Of a stretch of 5,821 nucleotides of DNA, positions 1-5,821 are shown piece after piece. The translations under genes were made by a program, and so were the position numbers. Below the pieces are notes generated by a model. It did not search any database. It had not been told where the DNA came from and saw nothing but the letters and a program-made list of their open reading frames with translations. The DNA is taken from NCBI GenBank assembly GCA_026648125.1, contig JAPKGD010000143.1:1-5821 (forward strand), in the 5' to 3' direction. The number at the start of each line of letters is the position of its first letter. The stretch's first letter is position 1. Origin of the DNA: Bdellovibrionales bacterium. GTDB taxonomy: Bacteria > Bdellovibrionota > Bdellovibrionia > Bdellovibrionales > UBA1609.

Positions 1-364
1 AAACTGCGACATGGTCACGAAGCAGACGCGACCCTTTTGGATCCAGCAGATTTCCCCAAGGTAGAAACGTGAGGAGTTGAAGGTTCTGTTGCAGTGTCAG
101 GGTTTCAATGGAAGCGCTGATCTTGCTGGCGTAGCTTGTGTAGGAATTGATAGTCCTCGAATAATTGAAGTTGAAATTGTGTGTCGCTGTTTTAAGGCGA
201 ATATCGGTCAACGGCAAGATCACGTTTTTGACCAAGACATTCGGACGTACCACATGTGCCCCGGCCAGGCGGGTGAGATATGAAATCAAGGCTTCGCACA
301 TCGCGGATCCGATTCCAATCGGGTGAAGTGAAACCAGCTCGGAACGGGGTGGGCTCACCAACAT
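1..364 (-). CDS. TniQ-family protein, N-terminal part (partial, runs off the left edge)
   Basis: This frame is open from an ATG at 364-362 to base 1, giving 121 residues with the C-terminus missing. It is shifted by one base relative to the overlapping actB frame. Residues 7-37 hold the sequence I recognise as the start of a TniQ domain: an RSEL..LHPIGIGS block followed by E-A-L-x-S-Y-L-x-R-L-A-x-x-H. Residues 87-114 carry the second TniQ hallmark, ETLTLQQNLQLLTFLPWGNL then a D-P-K-G-S-R-L-L turn. In family members a CPxC-type zinc-binding region follows directly, and here it would lie beyond the edge. TniQ proteins act in transposition, linking a target-site recogniser to the AAA+ regulator and transposase. 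Recognisable similarity begins near base 346, while the ATG and the next few codons lie in DNA that also encodes conserved ActB residues, so this ATG is probably not the native start. The assignment rests on motif recall, without a database search. No transposase, AAA+ protein or Cas gene is visible. Confidence 0.65.
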   Translation of the reverse strand, partial: MLVSPPRSELVSLHPIGIGSAMCEALISYLTRLAGAHVVRPNVLVKNVILPLTDIRLKTATHNFNFNYSRTINSYTSYASKISASIETLTLQQNLQLLTFLPWGNLLDPKGSRLLRDHVAV

Positions 365-2873
365 AGTAGCGATCAACCCGAATCCAGTGCATCTCTCGAC
401 CTTGAAGAACGTATTTCTTTCCGACTGCTGGAATATTGTTTTCTGCCTGACAAGCGACCACGCATGAGCCGCAGCCCGTGCATGAGTTCAGATCAATCAC
501 CATTCCCCATTTGTTGCCGTTATATTTATGCTCACTCCACATGGTCATCATTTTGTGGCGATGAATATTTGAACCGGGATCCTTATTGAATTGCGCCAGA
601 GTCTGCTCGACAACAATCTGCCGGCCTTCCATAGAGTGATGATCTTGAACACAAGCCAGCGAATACGACTCTTTTGTCTTGCTCAACGATGCCGCCATCC
701 CGCTATTCTCTGCGCGATCCCCATCCCAGCGAACGAGCTGAAATGCGTTTTGACCAACACCGTTACCCACTTTTCCAACTCGAGTTCGACCGTAGCCAAC
801 AGCAAGACCTAAAACTCCATCGGCCTGACCGGGCTGCACATGAACCGGAACTTTAAGTTTTTGCCCATTGACCTCGAGAACCACGACGCTTCCCGATTTC
901 AAGTGCTCTCGTTCGGCATCTTGAGGAGACACTGTGAGGTAATTATCCCAGCAGATCTTAGTGACAGGGTCCGGAAACTCCTGGAGCCACGAAACGTTAG
1001 CTAAAGAACCATCTTTGAGGCCTACAGTTGCATAAAGCTGAAGTGCATATCCCGAAACTTTATTCGGTACAGTGACACGCGATAGAGCCGAACTATTGAA
1101 GCCTCGAGAGGAAGCCCCTCCCCGCCCTGCCGTCGTATTAAAAACACCGGAATGGAGCACATCCACCCAAAAGTCATCGAAGGATTTGTTGGCGGGCGCA
1201 TTCGAGCGATTTCGGTCATAAATTCTTCGCCAAGCTTGACGAAGGTATTCATACCAATTCCCACTCGTTTTCACGCGCCCAGGAGCCGATCCCGCCTTGG
1301 CCCAGACCAAAAGAGAATCCTGAAAGGCCCGTGTATCATAAAGAGGTTGAATCGTGGGTTGCTGAACAGCATAGACACCAGGAAGAACTTCACTATCCCC
1401 CCAGTTCTCTAAACTATGATGATCAGGAGCGACGTAATCCGCAAGAACTGCCGTCTCATCCATTCGATCGCCCGTGTAAACCACCAAGTTTGCCTTCTCA
1501 ATGGCGTCAATCAAACCCGACGAAGAAGCCGCATACCCTGGATTACTACCATGAATAATCAGTGATTTTACCGAACCCTGATTTAAAGCTTTTACCAGTG
1601 CAGCCAGATCACCGCTGGTGCCATTGACTCCCAAAACAGGGGACCGATTGCCATCAACGGTAGAGCCGTCGTTATCCAGGATCGAGTTGAGCAAGTTCGC
1701 TGCGATTTGTGCCGCAAGCGAAGTGGCGGACTGTTCGAATCCACCGCAAGCGATAAGGCTTTTCCCTTTTAATTGCGCCAGCTCATCTGCAAGGCGTGCC
1801 AAAGTTCCGGCCGGCAAACCGAGATCTGACTCTGCATTTGCAAACGCCTGAACTGCCTTTAAAGCTGTCGCATCTGATGCAAAGCGAGAAATCTTTTTGT
1901 TTACCAGTAAGTGGTGAGCAAGGCCCATCAATACAGTGACATCCCCTCCCGCAGGGAGTCGGAATCTTTCATCTGCATTGGTTCCCGTCAGAGACATCAA
2001 ACTTTCAAAAACCACCAATTTATTCATGTTGTCGCCGGCTTTTCTCGATTGAGAGAACGCCTTTGCATTGGCGGTCGGAGTCAGATGGGCTCCCAAAAAG
2101 TCGCAATTCACTGCAACAATCATCCGCGCCTGATCAAATCTCCAGCGAGGAACAACGCCCTTACCATAGGAAAGCTCTTGTCCTCGAACCAGATCATCGT
2201 AACTGAGCGCATCCCAGTTGTAGATCTTGGCGTTATAAGTCGCAGCAAAATCATTTACGAGAGTCTGAGTTGTTGGGGACAACGAGCTCCCTAGCAAAAG
2301 GGCCACCTGCCCCTTTTTCAGCTCGGCTATGACAGCGGCATCCAAAGCCTCATATTTAATACCGATGGTCTCTCGATTGGTTCGCTTGTCATTCTGCAGA
2401 TTTTTGCGCGGTCCACTTAATCGATCTGGATCATATAACGAAAGAATGTGGGAGTGGGCTCGAGCCGACATTCCACCTTGATTAAAGGGGTGGTCCTCAT
2501 TTCCCTCAATTTTGATGGGTCGCCCATCTCGTGCAGTAATGACCACACCAAAACCTTCCCCCGCATCAACGAGCGTGGAGGCATAAAAATTTGAGAGTCC
2601 ATGGATAATTTCACGAGGTTTTTTTGCATACGGCACAATCATCTGGGCAGGACGCCGAACGCAGCCAAACGATGTTAAGGCAAGACTTGCGCCCATCAGC
2701 TTTAAAAATTCCCGACGAGCCCAGCCATCCTTGCCGTCTTCACTTTGCAGGGGGCTTGAACGAAATTCCTGCTCAGCGAACGACAGAAATTCGGGATCTT
2801 GCCGCCACTGATCTAGGCTCAACCAGTATTTCGAAGAAGACTTTGTCTCTTGTGGATTGTTGTTTTGTTCCAT
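192..2873 (-). CDS. actB: ActB, iron-sulfur/molybdopterin-like subunit of alternative complex III (3'-truncated)
   Basis: ActB is the large periplasmic-side subunit of alternative complex III, which oxidises membrane quinol and passes electrons through Fe-S clusters and haems towards cytochrome c or an oxidase. The chosen start is the ATG at 2873, with AGAGGA 10 bases upstream; a GTG at 2903 lies inside actA. The N-terminus shows the YWLSLDQW extended leader (about 16-23) and a Tat motif, RREFLK at 53-58. A hydrophobic stretch then leads to Cys71, a possible but imperfect lipobox. Residues about 75-770 are the molybdopterin-oxidoreductase-like domain, which in known ActB holds no Mo cofactor. 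The ferredoxin-like domain starts near 791, with cysteines at 798, 801, 804 and 808 (CxxCxxCxxxC), then ENNIP and GREMHWIRVDRYY. After about residue 840 (base 354) homology stops: the last 50 or so residues before the stop at 192 are unrelated and contain none of the remaining cluster cysteines. The protein should run on by well over 100 residues and be followed by actC. As written the gene is broken and probably non-functional, unless the join is an assembly error. Confidence 0.9.
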   Translation of the reverse strand: MEQNNNPQETKSSSKYWLSLDQWRQDPEFLSFAEQEFRSSPLQSEDGKDGWARREFLKLMGASLALTSFGCVRRPAQMIVPYAKKPREIIHGLSNFYASTLVDAGEGFGVVITARDGRPIKIEGNEDHPFNQGGMSARAHSHILSLYDPDRLSGPRKNLQNDKRTNRETIGIKYEALDAAVIAELKKGQVALLLGSSLSPTTQTLVNDFAATYNAKIYNWDALSYDDLVRGQELSYGKGVVPRWRFDQARMIVAVNCDFLGAHLTPTANAKAFSQSRKAGDNMNKLVVFESLMSLTGTNADERFRLPAGGDVTVLMGLAHHLLVNKKISRFASDATALKAVQAFANAESDLGLPAGTLARLADELAQLKGKSLIACGGFEQSATSLAAQIAANLLNSILDNDGSTVDGNRSPVLGVNGTSGDLAALVKALNQGSVKSLIIHGSNPGYAASSSGLIDAIEKANLVVYTGDRMDETAVLADYVAPDHHSLENWGDSEVLPGVYAVQQPTIQPLYDTRAFQDSLLVWAKAGSAPGRVKTSGNWYEYLRQAWRRIYDRNRSNAPANKSFDDFWVDVLHSGVFNTTAGRGGASSRGFNSSALSRVTVPNKVSGYALQLYATVGLKDGSLANVSWLQEFPDPVTKICWDNYLTVSPQDAEREHLKSGSVVVLEVNGQKLKVPVHVQPGQADGVLGLAVGYGRTRVGKVGNGVGQNAFQLVRWDGDRAENSGMAASLSKTKESYSLACVQDHHSMEGRQIVVEQTLAQFNKDPGSNIHRHKMMTMWSEHKYNGNKWGMVIDLNSCTGCGSCVVACQAENNIPAVGKKYVLQGREMHWIRVDRYYVGEPTPFRAGFTSPDWNRIRDVRSLDFISHPPGRGTCGTSECLGQKRDLAVDRYSP
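346..356. other. Junction between actB and TniQ-like coding sequence
   Basis: To the right of this interval the minus strand encodes conserved ActB sequence ending in RVDRYYVGE. To the left, one base out of frame, it encodes the TniQ-like protein from about RSEL onward. None of the three minus-strand frames left of here contains the cysteine-rich ActB continuation expected within about ten residues. There is no intergenic spacer, and I saw no terminal inverted repeat or target duplication at the join. The exact breakpoint cannot be fixed without homologues. Confidence 0.6.
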
Positions 2874-2883
2874 CTTCAGTTGA

Positions 2884-2889
2884 TCCTCT
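2884..2889 (-). promoter_or_regulatory. Ribosome binding site deciding the actB start
   Basis: AGAGGA on the minus strand lies 10 bases before the ATG at 2873-2871, within the 17-base gap after the actA stop (2893-2891). It supports that ATG over the GTG at 2903-2901, which lies inside actA and would place this site within its own coding sequence. Confidence 0.75.
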
Positions 2890-2890
2890 T

Positions 2891-3433
2891 TTAGTAATGG
2901 CACGTGCTACAGTTGAGTGGCGCATTGTTTTCCGGCTGGCGGTGGCAGTTCACACACCAACCCATGGCCATACTGGCGTTTTGCTTCATCACCTGCATTG
3001 TCTCTACGGGTCCGTGACAAGTCTGACAGGACTTCCCGGCTTTAACGTGGGCCGCATGATTAAATTTGACATGATCAGGAAGGAGATGAACCTTTTGCCA
3101 GGCAATGGATTCACCCTTGTTATAAGCTTCCGTCACTTGGTCGATATACTTCTGCGCCTCAGCCCGAACCTGAACACCCATATGACAATTCATACAAACG
3201 TTAAGACTCGGGACAGCTGCGTGCTTTGAAACTTCAACCTGAGAGTGACAGTACTTACAGTCAATTTTGTACTGCCCGGCATGAAGATCATGCGGAAACG
3301 GAATCGGCTGTTCAGGCGCGTAGCCTTGATTGTAACCAACCACGATTTTGTTATTGGTGAGAACATAAATAAAGGACACCAAGCCAACACCGACAAGTAT
3401 CAGCAGTGCGAGTCCAACGACTTTTTTACCCAT
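2891..3433 (-). CDS. actA: ActA, membrane-anchored pentahaem cytochrome c of alternative complex III
   Basis: This 180-residue protein has a hydrophobic N-terminal anchor (about residues 5-26) followed by a periplasmic domain with five CXXCH haem-attachment sites. They start at Cys59 (CKYCH), Cys80 (CMNCH), Cys136 (CQTCH), Cys160 (CVNCH) and Cys175 (CSTCH), the last ending one residue before the C-terminus. Extra histidines at 48 and 51 (FPHDLH) and at 126 and 129 (FNHAAH) are good candidates for distal haem ligands. Five haems, cytochrome c7/c3-like spacing and the position immediately before actB match ActA of alternative complex III, which relays electrons from the ActB clusters. The ATG at 3433 is preferred. 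A GTG four codons upstream (3445) is possible, and the only Shine-Dalgarno-like sequence is a weak GTGGG before the ATG. The actB start follows 17 bases after the stop, so the two are cotranscribed. Maturation would need the ResB/CcsA system encoded just upstream. Confidence 0.93.
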   Translation of the reverse strand: MGKKVVGLALLILVGVGLVSFIYVLTNNKIVVGYNQGYAPEQPIPFPHDLHAGQYKIDCKYCHSQVEVSKHAAVPSLNVCMNCHMGVQVRAEAQKYIDQVTEAYNKGESIAWQKVHLLPDHVKFNHAAHVKAGKSCQTCHGPVETMQVMKQNASMAMGWCVNCHRQPENNAPLNCSTCHY

Positions 3434-3492
3434 AGGCAAACCCACAAGGTTGAATTGAAACTAGCTGAATCATCTAACTTTCAAGAACGCTA

Positions 3493-3521
3493 TCTATAAG
3501 GCGTGCTGATGCCAATGACAA
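3493..3521 (-). promoter_or_regulatory. Candidate sigma-70-type promoter for the act operon
   Basis: On the minus strand TTGTCA (3521-3516, five of six matches to the -35 consensus) is followed after exactly 17 bases by TATAGA (3498-3493, four of six, with TATA intact). Transcription would start near 3486, leaving a leader of about 50 bases before the actA ATG. The location in the only sizeable intergenic gap supports it. Read-through from ccsA could also contribute, as I saw no convincing terminator between them. Confidence 0.5.
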
Positions 3522-3564
3522 TTTTTGATTTTAGGTCGACTCACAAAATCTTCATATTTTTGGC

Positions 3565-3604
3565 GCAAACATTTGTCCCAAGCGGAGTTGCCCGGGACAG
3601 TTGC
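3565..3604. repeat. Imperfect inverted repeat in the ccsA-actA gap
   Basis: TGTCCC (3574-3579) pairs with GGGACA (3594-3599) across a 14-base loop, and an outer GCAA (3565-3568) can pair with TTGC (3601-3604) with unequal bulges. On the minus strand the structure is not followed by a T-run (a six-T run precedes it), so it is not a standard intrinsic terminator for ccsA. It could be an operator or an RNA processing site; its role is unknown. Confidence 0.35.
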
Positions 3605-3628
3605 AAAAAAGGCACATAAGACGCTGCG

Positions 3629-5272
3629 TTATTTTTGCTGTTGAGCGGAGAGACGGCTCCTTCGAACCGTCCCTACAAAAGTGACATAGACCAAATGGAT
3701 CGCAACAAAGGCACTGACATATTCCACTCCGCCGGCCCCAAAACCGTAGGAGTGAAGGCCCGCGCCGAGTACGAAGTTCACCCCATACCAAGCCATGATA
3801 ACCAAAGAAAATGAAACCACGGAACCCGCCGCCATTCCAAAATTCTTTACCCAGCCGGCAAGTCGTCCGTGGAGCAAGGCCACGTAACCTAGTAATGCAA
3901 TAAGTGCCCAGGTTTCTTTTGGATCCCAGCCCCAAAATCGACCCCACGAATAGTCGGCCCAAACCCCACCCAATATAGTTCCCGCAGCCAAGAGCACCAC
4001 CCCAATTTGGATGGAGCGATAACAAGCCAGAACCCCTGCCTGAATCTGAGCTTGGTATTTGTTTTCATCGCGAAGAAACAAAAACAAAATGTAATCTCCC
4101 AGAGCAAACGCCAAGAAAAAGGCGGCGTAACTAATGGTGATAATTAGCACATGCGTGGTCAGCCAAAACGTGGACCTCAGAACGGGCTCCAAAGGATGTA
4201 TTCCATCGTCAAGTACCGTTGGAGCCAAATCCGTAAGGACCAGGCAAAATACTGAGACGATAGACGCCGTAATCAAAAGAAGTCTTTGTCGCTGATAATA
4301 ATAGAGGATACTTGCAAATATAACCGTCCCAAAGGGAACCCAAACCACGGTTTCATACATATTTGATACCGGTGGCCGCTCGGCCAGATAAACCCTCAAC
4401 GCCATGCCATAAGTGTGGAGTAAAAATCCAATGGAAAGCCCCAACCATCCCAGCTTTTGCCAGCGATCCTTTTTACTCACTCCCGCAGCCACAAAAAAGA
4501 TGACACCCATTAAATAGGCGATCCAAGCCCACTTAAAAGGGTGAAATTTGTTAAAGTGAACTTCCAATAAAATGCGCCGATCAGATGGGTATTTGTCTGG
4601 AGCCTGTGCCCGAGCGGCTGCTTTGAAGTCTTCAAGCGCAGCTTGCAAATCTGACTCGCCTATTGGCGTCGCACTGCCATCAAGCTCTGACCCAAGGGCT
4701 TTTACAAATCTGCCCAAAAGATTCGAAAACTTATCTCTCAACTCCTCAGGAAGTTCGTTCGCACCTAGCCAGGCATCCTTATCGGGCTGCGGAGCCGGAC
4801 GAATCGCCATTCCGGAGTGAATGGCCTGAAGCATCGCCATTTGGTTTTCAAGCCTCTGCACATCCTGAAAGTAGGGATTTAATTTCTCCCCTTGCTCGCG
4901 AACACCCCTGAGCTCTTGAAGAATGAGCGGCAGCCGATCGTTCATCATAATTTCTTTTGGAGAATACAAAATGCGCTTAGAATCCAAGCGAAGCGCTTCA
5001 CGTACCCCGGAGTTTCTAATCTCGACGAACTCAATGGACTCCCAAGGCTCAGGCACCATCATCCATGTAGTGACGACTTCAACAGCGTCTTTACCTTTGT
5101 AAGAGGTTTTTCCGTAAATGAGCTCAAGAGACTCCCGAGCAAATGTGTCGTAAGGTTTTAATCGCCCCGCATCCTGTACCGGGAGATAGCGCAAGGGATC
5201 GGTGATTTTCGCCAAAGCCGAGGGACCAACTAAAACGGACATCAGCAACAGGAGCGCTTGTACTTTTCTCAT
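3629..5272 (-). CDS. ccsA: CcsA/ResC-type cytochrome c biogenesis protein with long periplasmic N-terminal domain
   Basis: CcsA, with ResB, exports and presents haem for covalent attachment to apocytochromes c in System II maturation. The 547-residue protein starts at the ATG at 5272, which overlaps the resB stop as ATGA and has GGAGAG just upstream; an in-frame start at 5296 lies deeper in resB and is less likely. Residues 1-22 form a signal-like hydrophobic stretch. Residues about 23-240 are a soluble extracytoplasmic domain (LPVQDAGRLKPYDTFARESL), as in the long CcsA variants of Bacteroidota and deltaproteobacteria-like groups. From about 245 there are roughly eight membrane segments. The tryptophan-rich WWD haem-binding signature is at 438-455 (WADYSWGRFWGWDPKETW). 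Candidate haem-ligating histidines are H286 (LLHTYG), H374 (TTHVLI), H468 (LLHGRL) and H507 (GLHSYGF), matching the family's paired membrane and periplasmic histidines. All expected elements are present, so the gene looks intact. It is translationally coupled to resB and lies 195 bases upstream of the act genes. Confidence 0.93.
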   Translation of the reverse strand: MRKVQALLLLMSVLVGPSALAKITDPLRYLPVQDAGRLKPYDTFARESLELIYGKTSYKGKDAVEVVTTWMMVPEPWESIEFVEIRNSGVREALRLDSKRILYSPKEIMMNDRLPLILQELRGVREQGEKLNPYFQDVQRLENQMAMLQAIHSGMAIRPAPQPDKDAWLGANELPEELRDKFSNLLGRFVKALGSELDGSATPIGESDLQAALEDFKAAARAQAPDKYPSDRRILLEVHFNKFHPFKWAWIAYLMGVIFFVAAGVSKKDRWQKLGWLGLSIGFLLHTYGMALRVYLAERPPVSNMYETVVWVPFGTVIFASILYYYQRQRLLLITASIVSVFCLVLTDLAPTVLDDGIHPLEPVLRSTFWLTTHVLIITISYAAFFLAFALGDYILFLFLRDENKYQAQIQAGVLACYRSIQIGVVLLAAGTILGGVWADYSWGRFWGWDPKETWALIALLGYVALLHGRLAGWVKNFGMAAGSVVSFSLVIMAWYGVNFVLGAGLHSYGFGAGGVEYVSAFVAIHLVYVTFVGTVRRSRLSAQQQK

Positions 5273-5282
5273 TTGCTCTCCG
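5269..5282 (-). promoter_or_regulatory. ATGA stop/start overlap and ribosome binding site of ccsA
   Basis: The resB stop TGA (5271-5269) overlaps the ccsA ATG (5272-5270). GGAGAG at 5281-5276 lies inside the last resB codons and a few bases before the ATG. This arrangement indicates translational coupling and decides the ccsA start in favour of 5272. Confidence 0.8.
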
Positions 5283-5802
5283 AAAAAATTCGCCAAATTC
5301 GGCTTCGTTTAAAATAAAATAGGACAATCGAACCAAATACGATCAACAGCGAGCCTAAGTACTTCATCCAGCGACCCGGATCATGATTTACGCTCAATAT
5401 TGAGGCGACTGGGCGTCCCATTGAGTCCTGCTCAAAACTCGCCTGATAAAATGTGAATCCGTTATGCTTAAGTGGCTCATTCATTGAAATGGTACGTCGC
5501 CCAAGTCCCGGCACCTCGACTTCGCTTTCGTAACTCGAAGCCCGCATTGTACCTTGGTACCTTCCGATATTAAATTTGGCCAAAGTCATAGAAAAACCGA
5601 TGTCGATGCGGCGATTGGCAAAGGTCACGTAGTACATTCGATCATCTGCAAACAATCGCAAAACGGAGTTGAGCCCCAACCAATGGTCCTCGCCGCGAAA
5701 CCGCACGCGAACCGCCGAACGCCGCGTCGGGAAACCCCACGACAAAAGGCGCGAAAGCGCTTTGCGCCCGCGGATTTCGACGCTCGCTCTCCTGCCGGCA
5801 AA
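5269..5802 (-). CDS. resB: ResB/Ccs1 cytochrome c biogenesis protein, C-terminal part (5' partial)
   Basis: ResB partners CcsA in System II haem attachment. The frame gives 177 residues up to the stop at 5269. Numbering from the first codon after the upstream in-frame stop, residues about 35-145 form the extracytoplasmic ResB domain. Recognisable blocks are YYVTFANRRIDIGFSMTL (57-74), KFNIGRYQGTMR (76-87), YESEVEVPGLG, ISMNEPLKHNGFTFYQASFE (105-124) and SILSVNHDPGRW (134-145). One final membrane helix follows at about 148-164, then a short basic tail. The family is normally several hundred residues with further membrane helices before this point, so the 5' part is missing. It does not simply run off the edge: TAA at 5805-5803 interrupts the frame, while another minus-strand frame is open to the window end and reads APIGGNLPAGERAS. 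A frameshift between about 5700 and 5800 is therefore possible. A TTG at 5745 could start a truncated reading but has no convincing ribosome site. Identity is secure from about 5700 downwards. Confidence 0.85.
   Translation of the reverse strand, partial: FAGRRASVEIRGRKALSRLLSWGFPTRRSAVRVRFRGEDHWLGLNSVLRLFADDRMYYVTFANRRIDIGFSMTLAKFNIGRYQGTMRASSYESEVEVPGLGRRTISMNEPLKHNGFTFYQASFEQDSMGRPVASILSVNHDPGRWMKYLGSLLIVFGSIVLFYFKRSRIWRIFSESK
5744..5768 (-). repeat. GC-rich hairpin followed by four T, within the resB 5' region
   Basis: On the minus strand GGCGC pairs with GCGCC (5768-5764 and 5752-5748), with an inner AAA/TTT pairing, a one-base bulge and a GCGC loop, and then TTTT at 5747-5744. It resembles a short intrinsic terminator but lies within the open resB frame, so it is more likely a chance structure in GC-rich coding DNA, or a site prone to sequencing slippage. 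Confidence 0.3.
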
Positions 5803-5821
5803 TTACCGCCGATTGGCGCAG

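Noticed and set aside
1..283. Plus-strand open frames at the left edge, including a 23-codon frame ending at 72
   Set aside because: They are short and oppose the TniQ-like frame, which has recognisable motifs and stays open for 121 codons.
305..310. GGATCC (also at 39-44) as evidence of a cloning junction
   Set aside because: The inferred breakpoint is near 346-356, about 40 bases away, and no vector sequence is visible. GATC sites are common by chance.
1..400. Complete transposon insertion with terminal inverted repeats in actB
   Set aside because: No inverted repeat, target duplication or non-coding transposon end is visible at the join, and only one side of any insertion is in the window.
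2871..2903. GTG at 2903 as the actB start
   Set aside because: It lies inside actA and has no ribosome site. The ATG at 2873 has AGAGGA 10 bases upstream and gives the usual ActB N-terminus.
2624..3229. Plus-strand open frame of about 200 codons
   Set aside because: It lies opposite actA and the start of actB, which have clear motifs. Its translation shows no recognisable domain.
3604..3631. Intrinsic terminator directly after ccsA (ACGCAGCGT then a six-T run)
   Set aside because: The palindrome allows only about three base pairs with a minimal loop, and the T-run is 10 bases further on, too weak to call.

Overview
The window carries a compact, minus-strand block of respiratory genes from a Gram-negative bacterium. 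Read in transcription order (right to left) it holds: the C-terminal part of a ResB/Ccs1 cytochrome c maturation protein; a complete CcsA/ResC haem-handling protein with a long periplasmic N-terminal domain; a 195-base gap with a good candidate promoter; a complete pentahaem cytochrome c (ActA); and a large iron-sulfur/molybdopterin-like subunit (ActB) of alternative complex III (ACIII, quinol:electron acceptor oxidoreductase). Gene order and the style of the CcsA and ResB proteins suggest a Bdellovibrionota- or other former-deltaproteobacteria-like lineage, but this is inference from remembered family patterns.

The genes fit together functionally. ResB and CcsA form the System II machine that attaches haem to CXXCH cytochromes outside the cytoplasm. 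The next gene, ActA, has five CXXCH sites and so is a direct client. ActA and ActB are the first two subunits of ACIII, and actC (NrfD-like) and further subunits would normally follow ActB.

They do not follow here. ActB is intact up to about base 354, just after the first cysteine motif of its ferredoxin domain. There the sequence switches, in a different reading frame, to what looks like the N-terminal half of a TniQ-family protein (the target-selection or helper protein of Tn7/Tn5053/CRISPR-associated transposons). This runs off the left edge of the window. No intergenic DNA or visible transposon end separates the two. That makes an assembly chimera or an illegitimate recombination more likely than a tidy transposon insertion. 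It is the most notable feature of the window.

The right end is also unusual. The resB frame meets a stop at 5803-5805, and the last 120 bases are about 67% G+C against roughly half in the rest of the block. A frameshift or another end artefact is possible there. No RNA genes, CRISPR arrays or complete mobile elements were seen, and no stretch longer than 300 bases lacks a gene.
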